Shown piece after piece: positions 23,369-31,735 of a DNA stretch of 41,816 bases (the stretch's first letter is position 1; the number at the start of each line of letters is the position of its first letter). The stretch covers positions 1 to 41,816 of the forward strand of contig JAKLHY010000066.1 in the NCBI GenBank assembly GCA_022709905.1, read 5' to 3'. The notes beneath the pieces were generated by a model, which was not told the DNA's origin, ran no database searches, and saw only the letters and a program-made list of their open reading frames with translations. Both the position numbers and the translations under genes were made by a program. Origin of the DNA: Verrucomicrobiota bacterium (GTDB lineage Bacteria; Verrucomicrobiota; Verrucomicrobiia; Limisphaerales; UBA1319).

Positions 23369-26144
23369 CTTATGATGAGCTTGCGGACGTTGTTTTCAAT
23401 CGTCTCGGCGACGGCTTCCTTGTTTTTCTGGATGCCCTTGGGCAGCGCCTTCACCGCATCCGCTCCGCGCTCCACGATCAGTTGGATCAGCGAAAAATCA
23501 TCGAACTCGGACACCACCTCGCTGGGTTCAGCCCGGATGTAGGCATCAATCAAATGCCGCATCGCGGGTTCGTACTGCTTCAGGTCAATGGCATCGCCGC
23601 TGTGCAGCTTCACTTCGTTGCGCAGGTTCTCGTAGAACGCCACATCCTTCTTGATCGCGTCCACCTCCGGCGCGGTGTAGCCCGCCCCGGCCAGCTCGCC
23701 CGCCACGTTGGCGTAGGCCCGGATCAACGCCGCCGTCAGCTTGAGAGGGACAGCCGCCGCGGCTCGCTGGCTTTCAACTGCTCGGCGTTGCCGGAATCCC
23801 TGGACGAAAAATAGCGCAGGTAGGCCGCCTGATCCTTGGGCGCTTCCACCGGCTCGCACAGGGCGCGAATCTCCTCCAGCGCCTCGTCCAGCCGCTCCCT
23901 GGCCTTTCCCAGGCGGTTTTCGAGCAGGCCCGCCACGTCCTCCTTGTCGTAGCCGTCGAATGCCCCGGACGTGTAATCGTTTACCGCGCCTTCCAGACTC
24001 TGAAACAGGTCTTTGTAATCCACGATGTAACCGAACTCCTTGTCCTCGCCGTCCAGCCGGTTCACCCGGCAGATGGCTTGGAACAAACCGTGATCCTGCA
24101 TCTTCTTGTCGATGTAAAGTTGGGTGGCTGGTGGCGCGTCAAAGCCGGTGAGGAGTTTGTCTACAACGATCAGCAGCTTCATCTGGCCGGGTTCGTTGAT
24201 GAACTTCTTCTTCACCACCTTCTCGAACTCCTCGATCCGATTCACGGCGTGTTCAGGCGGCACGTCGAACCAGTCGGCCAGCAACTTTTGGTAAATCGCA
24301 TACTGTTCCAGCTTCTCCGTCTGGCCCTCGCCGGATTCCTCGCCTTTGATGGCCGCCACGGTGGGTGTATACGAAGTGACGATGGCACATTTGCCGTGCA
24401 GGTCGGTCTTGTCGAACAGGTCGAAATACTTGCACGCTTCATAAATGCTGCCCGCCACGAGGATGGCGTTGCCGTGCCCGCTCTTGAGCCGGTCGCACTT
24501 CTCCATGTCCATCAGAACGTCGGCGGCGATATTTTCCAGCCGCGACCTGCTGGACAGCACTTTTTGCATTGTGCCCCAGCGCTGCTTCAGTTGCGCCTTG
24601 GCCAGATCGGTCAGCCCCTTGGTCTTCAGTTCAAACCACTCGTCGATTTTCTTCTGCGACGTGATGCGCTGATCCACCTCCCGCGCCTCATAGCGCAAAT
24701 CCAGCACCACGCCGTCCGCCACCGCCTCGTCGAACTTTTACGTGTGGATGTAGCCGCCGAAAACCTCCAGCGTGGTCTGCTTGTCCGTCTTCAGCAGCGG
24801 CGTGCTGGTAAAGCCGATGAAAATCGCCTCCGGCAGGATTTCCTTCATCGCCTCATGCAGCTTGCCGGACTGGGTGCGATGGCACTCGTCCACCATCACG
24901 AACAGGTTGCCCTTGGCTTTGAAGTCGGTGGGCAATGCCTGCTTCATCTGCTTGATGAAATCCTCCGCGTCCGCATCGCCGTCGCTGCTGTTCTTGGCTC
25001 CAAATTTGTGGATCAGCGAGCAAATCAGCCACGGCTTGGTCGCGTTCAACTTGGCAATCAAGTCCGCGCCGCTATGAGTGCGGTAGATTTCCTCCCCGGC
25101 AGGCTTGAACACCCGCTCATGGATTTGCTCGTCCAGTTCCTCCCGGTCGGTGACGATCAGCACACCGGCGTCGTTTACTTTCTCCCGAATCCACTTGGTC
25201 AGCCAGACCATCACCATGCTTTTGCCGCTGCCTTGCGTCTGCCAGATGATGCCACCGCCGCGGCGCTTCACGTAGGCTTGCGCGGCCCGGACGCCAAAAT
25301 ACTGGTTATGACGGCACAGCTTCTTCGTCCCGCCATCGAACACGACGAAGTTGTGGATGAAATCCAGCAGCCGAGCCTTGTTGCACATCTGGATCAACGC
25401 CACGTCCAGCGGGCTGTTCACGCCGGGATAATCGGACTCGGTCAGGTACTTGGAATCAGTGTCCACACCGGGCTTCCAGTCTGGATGCTCCTCCTTCCAC
25501 TTCAGGTAATACTTTTCCTTGGTTTCGGTGGTGCCGTAGCGCAGCCCTTCCGTATCGTTGCCCGCCATGACCAACTGAATGGTCGAGAAAAACGGCTGGA
25601 TGAACTCCTTTTTCTGGTTGTCGAGATTCTGCCGGATGCCCTCGGCCACGGACACCGTGGAACGCTTCAGTTCCAGCACGCCGAGGGCGATGCCGTTCAC
25701 ATACAACACCACATCCGGGCGCTTGCCGTGGGCCTTGGCGTTGGCAGCCGCCACGGCCACTTCCTCAGCCACGCCGAAATCGTTCTGCTCTGGATGCTCC
25801 CAGTCAATCAGTTGAACGGTCTTCTTGTTCTGCCCCACTTCCAGCCGGACGGGAACGCCGTAGCGCAGCAGGCTGTAAACATCCTTGTTGCGGTCATAGA
25901 GCGGCTTGCTGGTGTCGGCGGCGGCCTTCTCGAACTCGTAGAGCACCTTGCCGATCAGGGCCTCGCTGTGGCCGCGCTTCTTCAACCACCCCCGCAGCAG
26001 TTCCGGCTCGATGTTGCGGTTGCCTTCGCGCTCCTCCCAGTTGCCGAGATACGTGTAGCCGAGATAGAACGGGTACGTCTTATCGGTAAACAGTCGCAGG
26101 ACGCGCTGCTGGGTCTTCCGTTCAATTTGGCCGATGTTGGTCAT
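23332..26144 (-). pseudogene. hsdR: Type I restriction endonuclease subunit R, broken
   Basis: The HsdR frame starts at 26144 (MTNIGQIERK) and is recognisable to about 23371. It has the nuclease motif (RPDVV then LELKR), Walker A QTQGSGKS, DECHR, TSTPL, and late helicase motifs (LLTGFDAP, QAICRVNR). Three lesions are visible. First, a TAA at 24738-24740 replaces the Tyr codon expected between YIHT and KFDEAV; the same frame continues after it. Second, one base is missing between 23743 and 23744: RRLSLS shifts to LKLTAAL, and adding one base restores RRLSLYKLTAAL. Third, homology ends at VRKLII (about 23371), so roughly the last hundred or more residues are absent, and an unrelated tail ends at a TGA at 23332. 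The encoded motor-nuclease cannot be made whole. Confidence 0.92.
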
Positions 26145-26240
26145 GGCTTGGGTGGCCTTCTCAATTGGACGATTGCCTGACGATAACTCATGAGTCCGTG
26201 CGCTTCCCGCTTGGCCCGTCTCGGTGGCACCAAGCCAACC

Positions 26241-26283
26241 GGTAGTAGATTCCGGCGTGCTGGTAGTAGATTAGTAGCAGATT
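26241..26283. repeat. Short direct repeats GGTAGTAGATT
   Basis: GGTAGTAGATT occurs at 26241-26251 and 26262-26272, and a variant, TAGTAGCAGATT, at 26272-26283. They sit in the 141-base gap between hsdR and the DUF4062 gene, against the stop codon of the latter. The meaning is unknown. Confidence 0.45.
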
Positions 26284-26285
26284 CG

Positions 26286-27815
26286 TCATTGGGTGGTTCT
26301 GATGACGTAGCGCGCGTTGCGCCCTTTACCTTTGGGCTCAAGCAGCCCAGCATCTATCAGCCCGGCCAAATCTCTCTGAACGGTGAGAAGCGCCACACCA
26401 AAGACCTTCCGACACCATCCACTGGTAACGCTCCCGTTCTTTTGTGCCTCAATCATGATCTTCTTCTGCCGATCATTCAATTGCGCTTCGATGGCCGGGG
26501 TTACCGGGCCACTCACACAAGCAGGCGTGCGGATGCGGTCATACTTCCCGTCCGGCCCTGGCAGCGTGACGACGAAAAAGCCGTCCTGCTGGTCAATCTT
26601 CGGTTCCTCCAGCCCGTGATTCAGCATCGCGTCGCGCATCCGGGCGAATCCGGAGCCCCGCTGCTCCATCACCGCCAACGTGGCGAGTGTCTGAGCGATC
26701 AGGGGATTCCGGGAGCACGGGCGGTAGCCGCCCCGGCGGAGCTTGGCCAGGGTGAGCGGCTTCGGCGCGTAACCGGGGCTCGCCACCTCGATCCGGTCGC
26801 GGAAGATGCGCACAAAAATCTTGCGCGACCGATCATCGTAACTGCGATGCGCCACGGCATTCACCAATGCCTCACGCAGGGCGGCGGTCGGGTATTCGTC
26901 GAGCCGCACATTGTTCAATCCCACCACCCGGCGCGGGTGGAAAGTATGGTCGTCCACAAACTTGAGCGCCTGCTCCAAGGCCCGGGGTAGCGGCGCATTG
27001 ATCCCGGCCTGCCCCTTGGGCTGGCCCGTAAGCCGCACGTCGTCGTAGGCGTCGGCCAGCAGTTCACACTGCGGAAACCGGTTGGCGGGTTGTGGCCCGA
27101 ACAACAGGTAGGCCGCCGCCGTGGTCTGAAACTCATCGGGCTTGGGGCCACGCACCGCCAGACCCCGGGCGTGCAACGCCTGTCCCGCCGAACGAGAAAT
27201 CCGTTCGGCAGTATTCCCTGAGATGCGACGGCTGAAGTCGTTGACCAGTTCTGCTTCGAGCCCTTCCGCCGACACGTCGGCGAGCACGGTGGATTCAAAG
27301 GTCGAGGCCGCTTCGATCAGTTGCTCGCCCTCGTTCACCTCGGCGGCGGTCGCCCGGATGCTGAACTCATCGGCCAGCATCCGCTGCAACGCCGACAACA
27401 TCAGCGGCCGCAAATCCTCCCGGTCGTGAAAACGCTTGTAGGTGTAGCCATCCTTTTTCGTCTCCGCGATCAGCGCCCGGACTTCCGGCGAACGGCTGTC
27501 ATCCTTGGCGCCTTTGAGAAACACCACGGTCGGCAGCTTCAACTGCTGCGCCCGCCGGTATTCGTGGTGCGTGGCGGAAATCTCACCGTCCGGCTGGCCA
27601 TACTCGTTCGCGATCATGAGCACATAGACCTGGCAAGCCTTCAACGCCTCCAGATAAGGCTGCTTGGCCGGGCGGGGCGACGGTGGTTCGCGCTCGAACA
27701 ACACCGGCACGCAATGCTGGAGCAGAAACGGATCAGTGGCGATCAACGCGGCGACGGCGGCCCGCTCCAGTTCCAGTTCCTTCTGCACGCTGCTGATGAA
27801 AATACGCAAACTCAT
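26286..27815 (-). CDS. DUF4062-GHKL ATPase protein with C-terminal winged helix
   Basis: A 509-residue intact protein. Residues 1-110 are DUF4062, opening with RIFISSVQKELELERAAV, a domain seen at the N-terminus of many defence and STAND-type proteins and thought to have a TIR-like fold. Residues about 305-400 are a GHKL/HATPase_c_4 module with N-box REALVNAVAHRSY (314-326) and MEQRGSGFARM (383-393). Residues about 440-505 form a winged helix (VTSGWCRKVFGVALLTVQRDL). Related Schlafen/AlbA-type ATP-binding proteins usually carry an AlbA domain before the GHKL part; I could not recognise one in residues 150-300. Such genes are often lodged inside type I restriction loci. It lies 141 bases from hsdR and remains unbroken while its neighbours decay. 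Function is not known. Confidence 0.85.
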   Translation of the reverse strand: MSLRIFISSVQKELELERAAVAALIATDPFLLQHCVPVLFEREPPSPRPAKQPYLEALKACQVYVLMIANEYGQPDGEISATHHEYRRAQQLKLPTVVFLKGAKDDSRSPEVRALIAETKKDGYTYKRFHDREDLRPLMLSALQRMLADEFSIRATAAEVNEGEQLIEAASTFESTVLADVSAEGLEAELVNDFSRRISGNTAERISRSAGQALHARGLAVRGPKPDEFQTTAAAYLLFGPQPANRFPQCELLADAYDDVRLTGQPKGQAGINAPLPRALEQALKFVDDHTFHPRRVVGLNNVRLDEYPTAALREALVNAVAHRSYDDRSRKIFVRIFRDRIEVASPGYAPKPLTLAKLRRGGYRPCSRNPLIAQTLATLAVMEQRGSGFARMRDAMLNHGLEEPKIDQQDGFFVVTLPGPDGKYDRIRTPACVSGPVTPAIEAQLNDRQKKIMIEAQKNGSVTSGWCRKVFGVALLTVQRDLAGLIDAGLLEPKGKGRNARYVIRTTQ

Positions 27816-27880
27816 CGCGTTCCATTATGGCTATCAACCATCAACTCTCAACCTCCGTTCCGGTCCTTCCTCCCAAGGCT

Positions 27881-28198
27881 GGCATCCCTCCGGGATGCGA
27901 TTCCGCTTTTCGTTTGATCCCGGTGGTGTCGGCGCGGTGCGCCTCGACCACCGGCTAATGGCTTTGAACCCTCCGGGTTCACGGGTTGTCATCCCGGAGG
28001 GATGCCGGCGATTCGCTTCGGGTTCGGGGCGGATTATCCCGGAGGGATGCCAGCCATTAGCCGGGAACAGAACCGCCGAAATCAACGTTCCCGCGTGACC
28101 TGCCCCCATCCCGGAGGGATGCGAGCGATTAGCCGGGGGTTGAGCGCAGCGACACACCCGGTCACCGGCGCGAACGCGCACGACCCCGGCAGGGGTCG
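27881..28198. repeat. Cluster of REP-like GCATCCCTCCGGGATGC palindromes
   Basis: The 413-base gap between the DUF4062 gene and hsdS (27816-28228) has no gene; it holds a repeat cluster. One copy is GGCATCCCTCCGGGATGC at 27881-27898. The inverted form ATCCCGGAGGGATGC is at 27991-28005, 28036-28050 and 28108-28122. Two copies are followed by GCCATTAGCCGGG or GCGATTAGCCGGG, and the last by TTGAGCGCAGCGAC and CACCCGG, giving a second stem. A further palindrome, CGACCCCGGCAGGGGTCG, lies at 28181-28198. The CACCGGCTAATGGC at 27949-27962 is the reverse of the tail, so at least one unit is inverted. The unit structure is palindrome, spacer, then a longer hairpin, as in mobile REP/BIME elements. Confidence 0.75.
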
Positions 28199-28228
28199 CA
28201 ACCAGACACGGATTGGAACGACGACGTT

Positions 28229-29509
28229 TCATACCAGTCTGGTCCTCCCGGTCAGCAGTTCCTGCATCATGCCCTGCTTGAGGGCGCGGGTCTTCTCCCG
28301 CCGCTGCTCCAACGCCGCCAACTCTGCGTCCATGTCCGTCAGCACCTCAGCAATGGCGGATTGTTCGGCGACGCTGGGCACGGGCAATTTCAGCTTGGCG
28401 ATGTTCGTCTTGCTGATGCCGGTGACCTTCGTGCCGACAGCGTAAAAATGGAACTGCTGCTGGATCGCGAAGGTCTGGAAACAGTAACGCCGGTACGCGT
28501 GCGCCAATTCGTCGGTCTTGCTCTTGGCGACAATGGTGTGAAGCCCGGCGATGAAGGGAATCCTGTCTTTGTTTACAGCGACCAAATGCTTGCTCGCACC
28601 GGCGTCGTCCTCGGACGCATCAACAAACACAACGTCTCCGTCGTCGAGCAGGGATTTTGCAGCAACCCGGTTGAGCGGGATGTCCAGCTTCGGAATGTCC
28701 TGATAATCTGCTCTGGCATCAATAAACGTCTTGGAGGACGTGTGGATGTCGCCGTAGTGCAGATAGCAGTGGCCTTCATTGGAAAGCTGATCGCGTGATG
28801 CCGAGTAGCCGCCACTGAATGTAAACAAATCGCCGAGCGTCTTGACCTCCCACTCGACGTGGAAGCCGGGGAGGCGGGTTTGGCCGGTGAGGAGTTGCTG
28901 CATGGCGGCCTGTTTGAGGTCGCGCTTCTTGGCGATGAGCCGATCCATCGCACCCAGCAGCGCATCCACATCACTCAACGCCGCAGCAATGGCGCGTTGT
29001 TCGGGGAGGGGTGGCATCGGCACAGAAAAACTGCGAATCTGCTCAACATTTACACGTTTGAACGTCGAGCCAACCATCAGGTTTGAAAGCTGGTTGGTGA
29101 TGACCGGAGACTGGAACACCGCTTGGAGGAAATCCGTGGAGTGGTCAGGCGATTTCTTTCTCAGCAAGCACACGTCCTGCCCCATCGCAAATCGCGGATG
29201 CCAATCTGCCACCTGAGCGACTTCGCCAACTGTTGCGTTGCGGCTGAGAATCAAATCACCCGGCTGAGGTTTGCGTCCACCCTCGATCAGCAAGCTGTAA
29301 AAGTGCTCAGTCGTCTGTTTGGCATTGGCAAGCTCGACATACCGGCTTTGAACTTCCTTGATACTGGCGACTGGAATGCCATCCGCCACGAACTCAGCAG
29401 TTACGTGTTTACAGTCAGTCACCGTCCAAAACTTACCAAGTCCGCCAGCATCCCACCCCTTTGGGATAACTCCCACCTCGGTCCGCTTGTAGCCGGGCTT
29501 CACTTCCAT
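28229..29509 (-). CDS. hsdS: Type I restriction-modification specificity subunit S
   Basis: A 426-residue protein from the ATG at 29509. GGGAG lies just upstream, and the longer open frame to 29605 runs into repeat DNA. It has two target-recognition domains (about 10-170 and 215-370). Each is followed by the conserved helical spacer: PMPPLPEQRAIAAALSDVDAL with KKRDLKQAAMQQLLTGQTRL, and EQSAIAEVLTDMDAELAALE with KTRALKQGMMQELLTGRTRL. Specificity subunits pair with two HsdM copies to read a bipartite DNA site. The frame appears intact, unlike hsdM and hsdR beside it, so it could only act if a methylase is supplied from elsewhere in the genome. The recognition sequence cannot be deduced. Confidence 0.92.
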   Translation of the reverse strand: MEVKPGYKRTEVGVIPKGWDAGGLGKFWTVTDCKHVTAEFVADGIPVASIKEVQSRYVELANAKQTTEHFYSLLIEGGRKPQPGDLILSRNATVGEVAQVADWHPRFAMGQDVCLLRKKSPDHSTDFLQAVFQSPVITNQLSNLMVGSTFKRVNVEQIRSFSVPMPPLPEQRAIAAALSDVDALLGAMDRLIAKKRDLKQAAMQQLLTGQTRLPGFHVEWEVKTLGDLFTFSGGYSASRDQLSNEGHCYLHYGDIHTSSKTFIDARADYQDIPKLDIPLNRVAAKSLLDDGDVVFVDASEDDAGASKHLVAVNKDRIPFIAGLHTIVAKSKTDELAHAYRRYCFQTFAIQQQFHFYAVGTKVTGISKTNIAKLKLPVPSVAEQSAIAEVLTDMDAELAALEQRREKTRALKQGMMQELLTGRTRLV

Positions 29510-29584
29510 ACCGCTCCCATCTCTTTGAGGTGTCCGTCCATCCGCCTTCGCGCTGGGATCGCTTCGGCGCGACAGCGCGCCCGG

Positions 29585-29819
29585 GCAACCCCAACGGGGT
29601 TGCATCCATCAGCCCAGGGTTGGTGGTCCGAGCCGGACAGGCGAGGGACACCTACCCTGGGTAATCCGAGCAAAACGTCACAACCCTGAAGGGGTTGCAG
29701 CAAATGGCGAGCGCAGGGCTGCAACCCCTTCAGGGTTGGAATCATTCCGAACGCTTGACCCAGGGTAGCCTCGCGGACTCGGCAACCCTGGGCTGGATGA
29801 TGCAATCCCGTTGGGATTG
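29585..29819. repeat. Two inverted copies of a CAACCCC-type palindromic element
   Basis: Left copy 29585-29699 and right copy 29720-29819 are inverted relative to each other around a 20-base centre. Each has three parts: an outer palindrome (GCAACCCCAACGGGGTTGC at 29585-29603; diverged CAATCCCGTTGGGATTG on the right), a middle pair CCCAGGGTTG/TACCCTGGG enclosing a variable loop, and an inner palindrome. The inner parts match exactly in inverted form: CAACCCTGAAGGGGTTGCA at 29681-29699 and TGCAACCCCTTCAGGGTTG at 29720-29738. The right copy is about 15 bases shorter in its loop. The pair lies between the rhuM remnant and hsdS, and rhuM homology stops at its edge. Confidence 0.8.
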
Positions 29820-29823
29820 AAAA

Positions 29824-30291
29824 CCGGTTCATGCCTTGGTTGAAGTATTTCTTCCCGAGAATCGAGCCGCCGTTCTTGAGGCGTTCCTTGTCCAGCACGT
29901 AGCCCCGGATGGCGAAGTCGCGCAGGACGGCGATGGCCCACTGGCGGAACTGGGTCGCGCGGGCGGAGTTGACGCGGAAGCCGACGGCGATGATGGCGTC
30001 GAGGTTGTAGTGCTCCACGTCGCGGGAGACCTCGCGCTCACCCTCCCGACGAACTATCCGGAAATTCCGGATAGTTGCCTCCCGTCGCAGTTCACCGGAC
30101 TGGTAGATGTTGCCCAGATGTTCGTTGATCGTGCGCACATCCACGTCAAACAACGCGGCCATGAGCTTCTGCGTGAGCCAGACGGTTTCGTCCTGCACGC
30201 GGACCTCGATGCCATCTTCTCCCGCCTGCCGGGTGAAAACGAGAAACTCGGCGGTGCTGTTGCGGATTTGGAGACGCTTTTCTTTGCTCAT
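29824..30291 (-). pseudogene. Truncated RhuM-family protein
   Basis: The N-terminal 150 or so residues match the virulence RhuM family: VRVQDETVWLTQKLMAALF, RTINEHLGNIYQSGEL, a YNLDAIIAVGFRVNS block, then RQWAIAVLRDFAIRGYVLDKERLKNGG. After KKYFNQG the frame enters the inverted palindromic elements and continues as low-complexity translation to a stop at 29500, overlapping the hsdS start. The C-terminal part expected in RhuM proteins is missing. The ATG at 30291 overlaps the hsdM stop (ATGA), so it was part of the hsd operon. RhuM genes are common passengers in type I loci; their role is unclear. Confidence 0.8.
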
Positions 30292-31421
30292 GGTTTGAAT
30301 CCCATATTCTGGAGATGCCCCGCGACTTTCACCGCCAGGGTATCAACCTCCGAGGCCAATTCCGGCAGCGGCGTGGCGTAGCGTTCAGCCAGTTGGCGGA
30401 TGCGCCCGGTGAGCGTCTGCGAAACGCGGTCGAGTTCGCCTTGCACCACCGCCGCCAGCGTCGCCAGCCACTTGTCGTCAACCACCAGCGTCTTGATCTC
30501 GTCCGCGGTCAGCTTGCCATACAGCGCCGCCACCTTGGCCGTGAGCGCGTCTTGTGCTTCACCCAGCTTCGCGCTGGCAACAGCTTCCTTCTCGGCGAGG
30601 GCCACAAACTCATCCAGCGCCTTGCGCTCGTCCGCCGCGTCGGCATCGCCCTTGATGGCCTTCAGCCGCGCCGCCACCGAAGCTTTGGTCAGCTTGTCCT
30701 TGTCGCTCTTGGCGTCTTCCAACAGGCCGCCTTCGCCGCAGTGTTCCTCGGCCATTTCCTCCATCTCCTGCGTGATGGCCGCCACCTCGGCTTCGAGTTT
30801 CTCGATGGCCGCCTGTTCAGCGGCAAAGTAGCGGGCAATCACCAGCGCGGGCGGGATCAACTCGGCCTTGTATTTCATCTTGCCGAGCGTGAAGTCGGGT
30901 TTCTCCTTTGACTTCATACCTTTGTCATCAACGATGAGCCGGGGCTTGGAGGCTTTGCGCCAGCTATCGCTCACGATCAGGTAGGCGTCGTCCTGCATCG
31001 TCTCGGCCCAGTAATCCATCAGGCGCTGGTACACGTCGTAGGCATCCAGCAATGGCGCGCTGTCGAAGGTGTCGAGCAGGTTCTCGGACAGCGTGTCGAT
31101 GAGCGCCTTGGGCTTGCCGCCCTCCTTCATCCCAGTCAGGTGCGGCGTGTTGGCCCTGCGCCATTTCGCAAACAACTTCGTGACAGTGTCCTTGAAAGCA
31201 CTGAACTCGGCGTGGCCGAAGATGGCGGATTTGATTTCGGATTGCGGAATGCGGAGTGCGGAATAGCCGGAACGGAGGGGTTTGAACAAGACCGCCCGCA
31301 CGCCGGGGATGACCCGCCAGTAGCGTTCCAGCGCGTCAATGTCGCGGTTCGGGATGCCGCCGCGCAGTTCGTCGCACGATTGCCAGAGGGAGGAGTAGAG
31401 CTCGGATTTCTTGAGCGCCAT
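30288..31421 (-). pseudogene. hsdM: Type I DNA methyltransferase subunit M lacking its catalytic core
   Basis: A 377-residue in-frame protein. Residues 1-22 are the start of HsdM (MALKKSELYSSLWQSCDELR then GG). The next residues, IPNRDIDALERYWRVIPGVR, are those that follow the methylase domain in long HsdM proteins, and the rest matches the HsdM C-terminal helical part up to VAGHLQNMGF. The expected N6-adenine methylase domain, with the SAM-binding DPxxGSGxxL-type motif and NPPF/Y, is absent. Full-length relatives are about 800 residues, so some 430-450 residues appear to be missing. The junction lies at about 31352-31364, where the two retained parts meet at a Gly-Gly that probably occurred on both sides. 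It cannot methylate DNA. Confidence 0.88.
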
Positions 31422-31735
31422 GATGGATGGGATCGGCTAGAAGGGCGTTCCTGCCGGGTGCAACCACCGGCTGCCATGCCGACTGGAGATGAACAGTTTC
31501 ATGGAGGAAATCGTGGCACAATTGCACTGAAGCCGCTATGCAATTTTTGCGCCTGCCGGAGTAAATGGCCGCCATCTCCAATAATGCCGGCGATGTCTTT
31601 GCCGGGCAGAACACAGAATGCCCTTCTGGCCAGCGGTGACGAATACCACGGCAACGACCAGGCTCAGAATTGACCACTTTTGCCCGATTGGATTTTCAGA
31701 TTCCCACCGGTCGCCGTCTGCGTGATAATCGGGCT
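31422..31735. other. Gap without recognisable gene
   Basis: About 314 bases between the divergent hsdM and DUF4091 genes. It includes a GCCGGGTGCAACCACCGGC hairpin-like stretch near 31456 and presumably the promoters of both genes. No conserved peptide or RNA was recognised in it. Confidence 0.35.

Noticed and set aside
24078..26180. A 700-codon plus-strand open frame
   Set aside because: It lies antisense to hsdR, whose helicase and nuclease motifs are clear. The plus-strand translation is Leu/His/Gln-rich with no recognisable domain and reflects third-position GC bias.
23146..29819. CRISPR array
   Set aside because: The repeats are palindromic, unevenly spaced and in both orientations, with no uniform spacers and no cas genes.
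30315..30911. Plus-strand open frames opposite hsdM
   Set aside because: Translations are compositionally biased and the minus strand matches the HsdM C-terminus.
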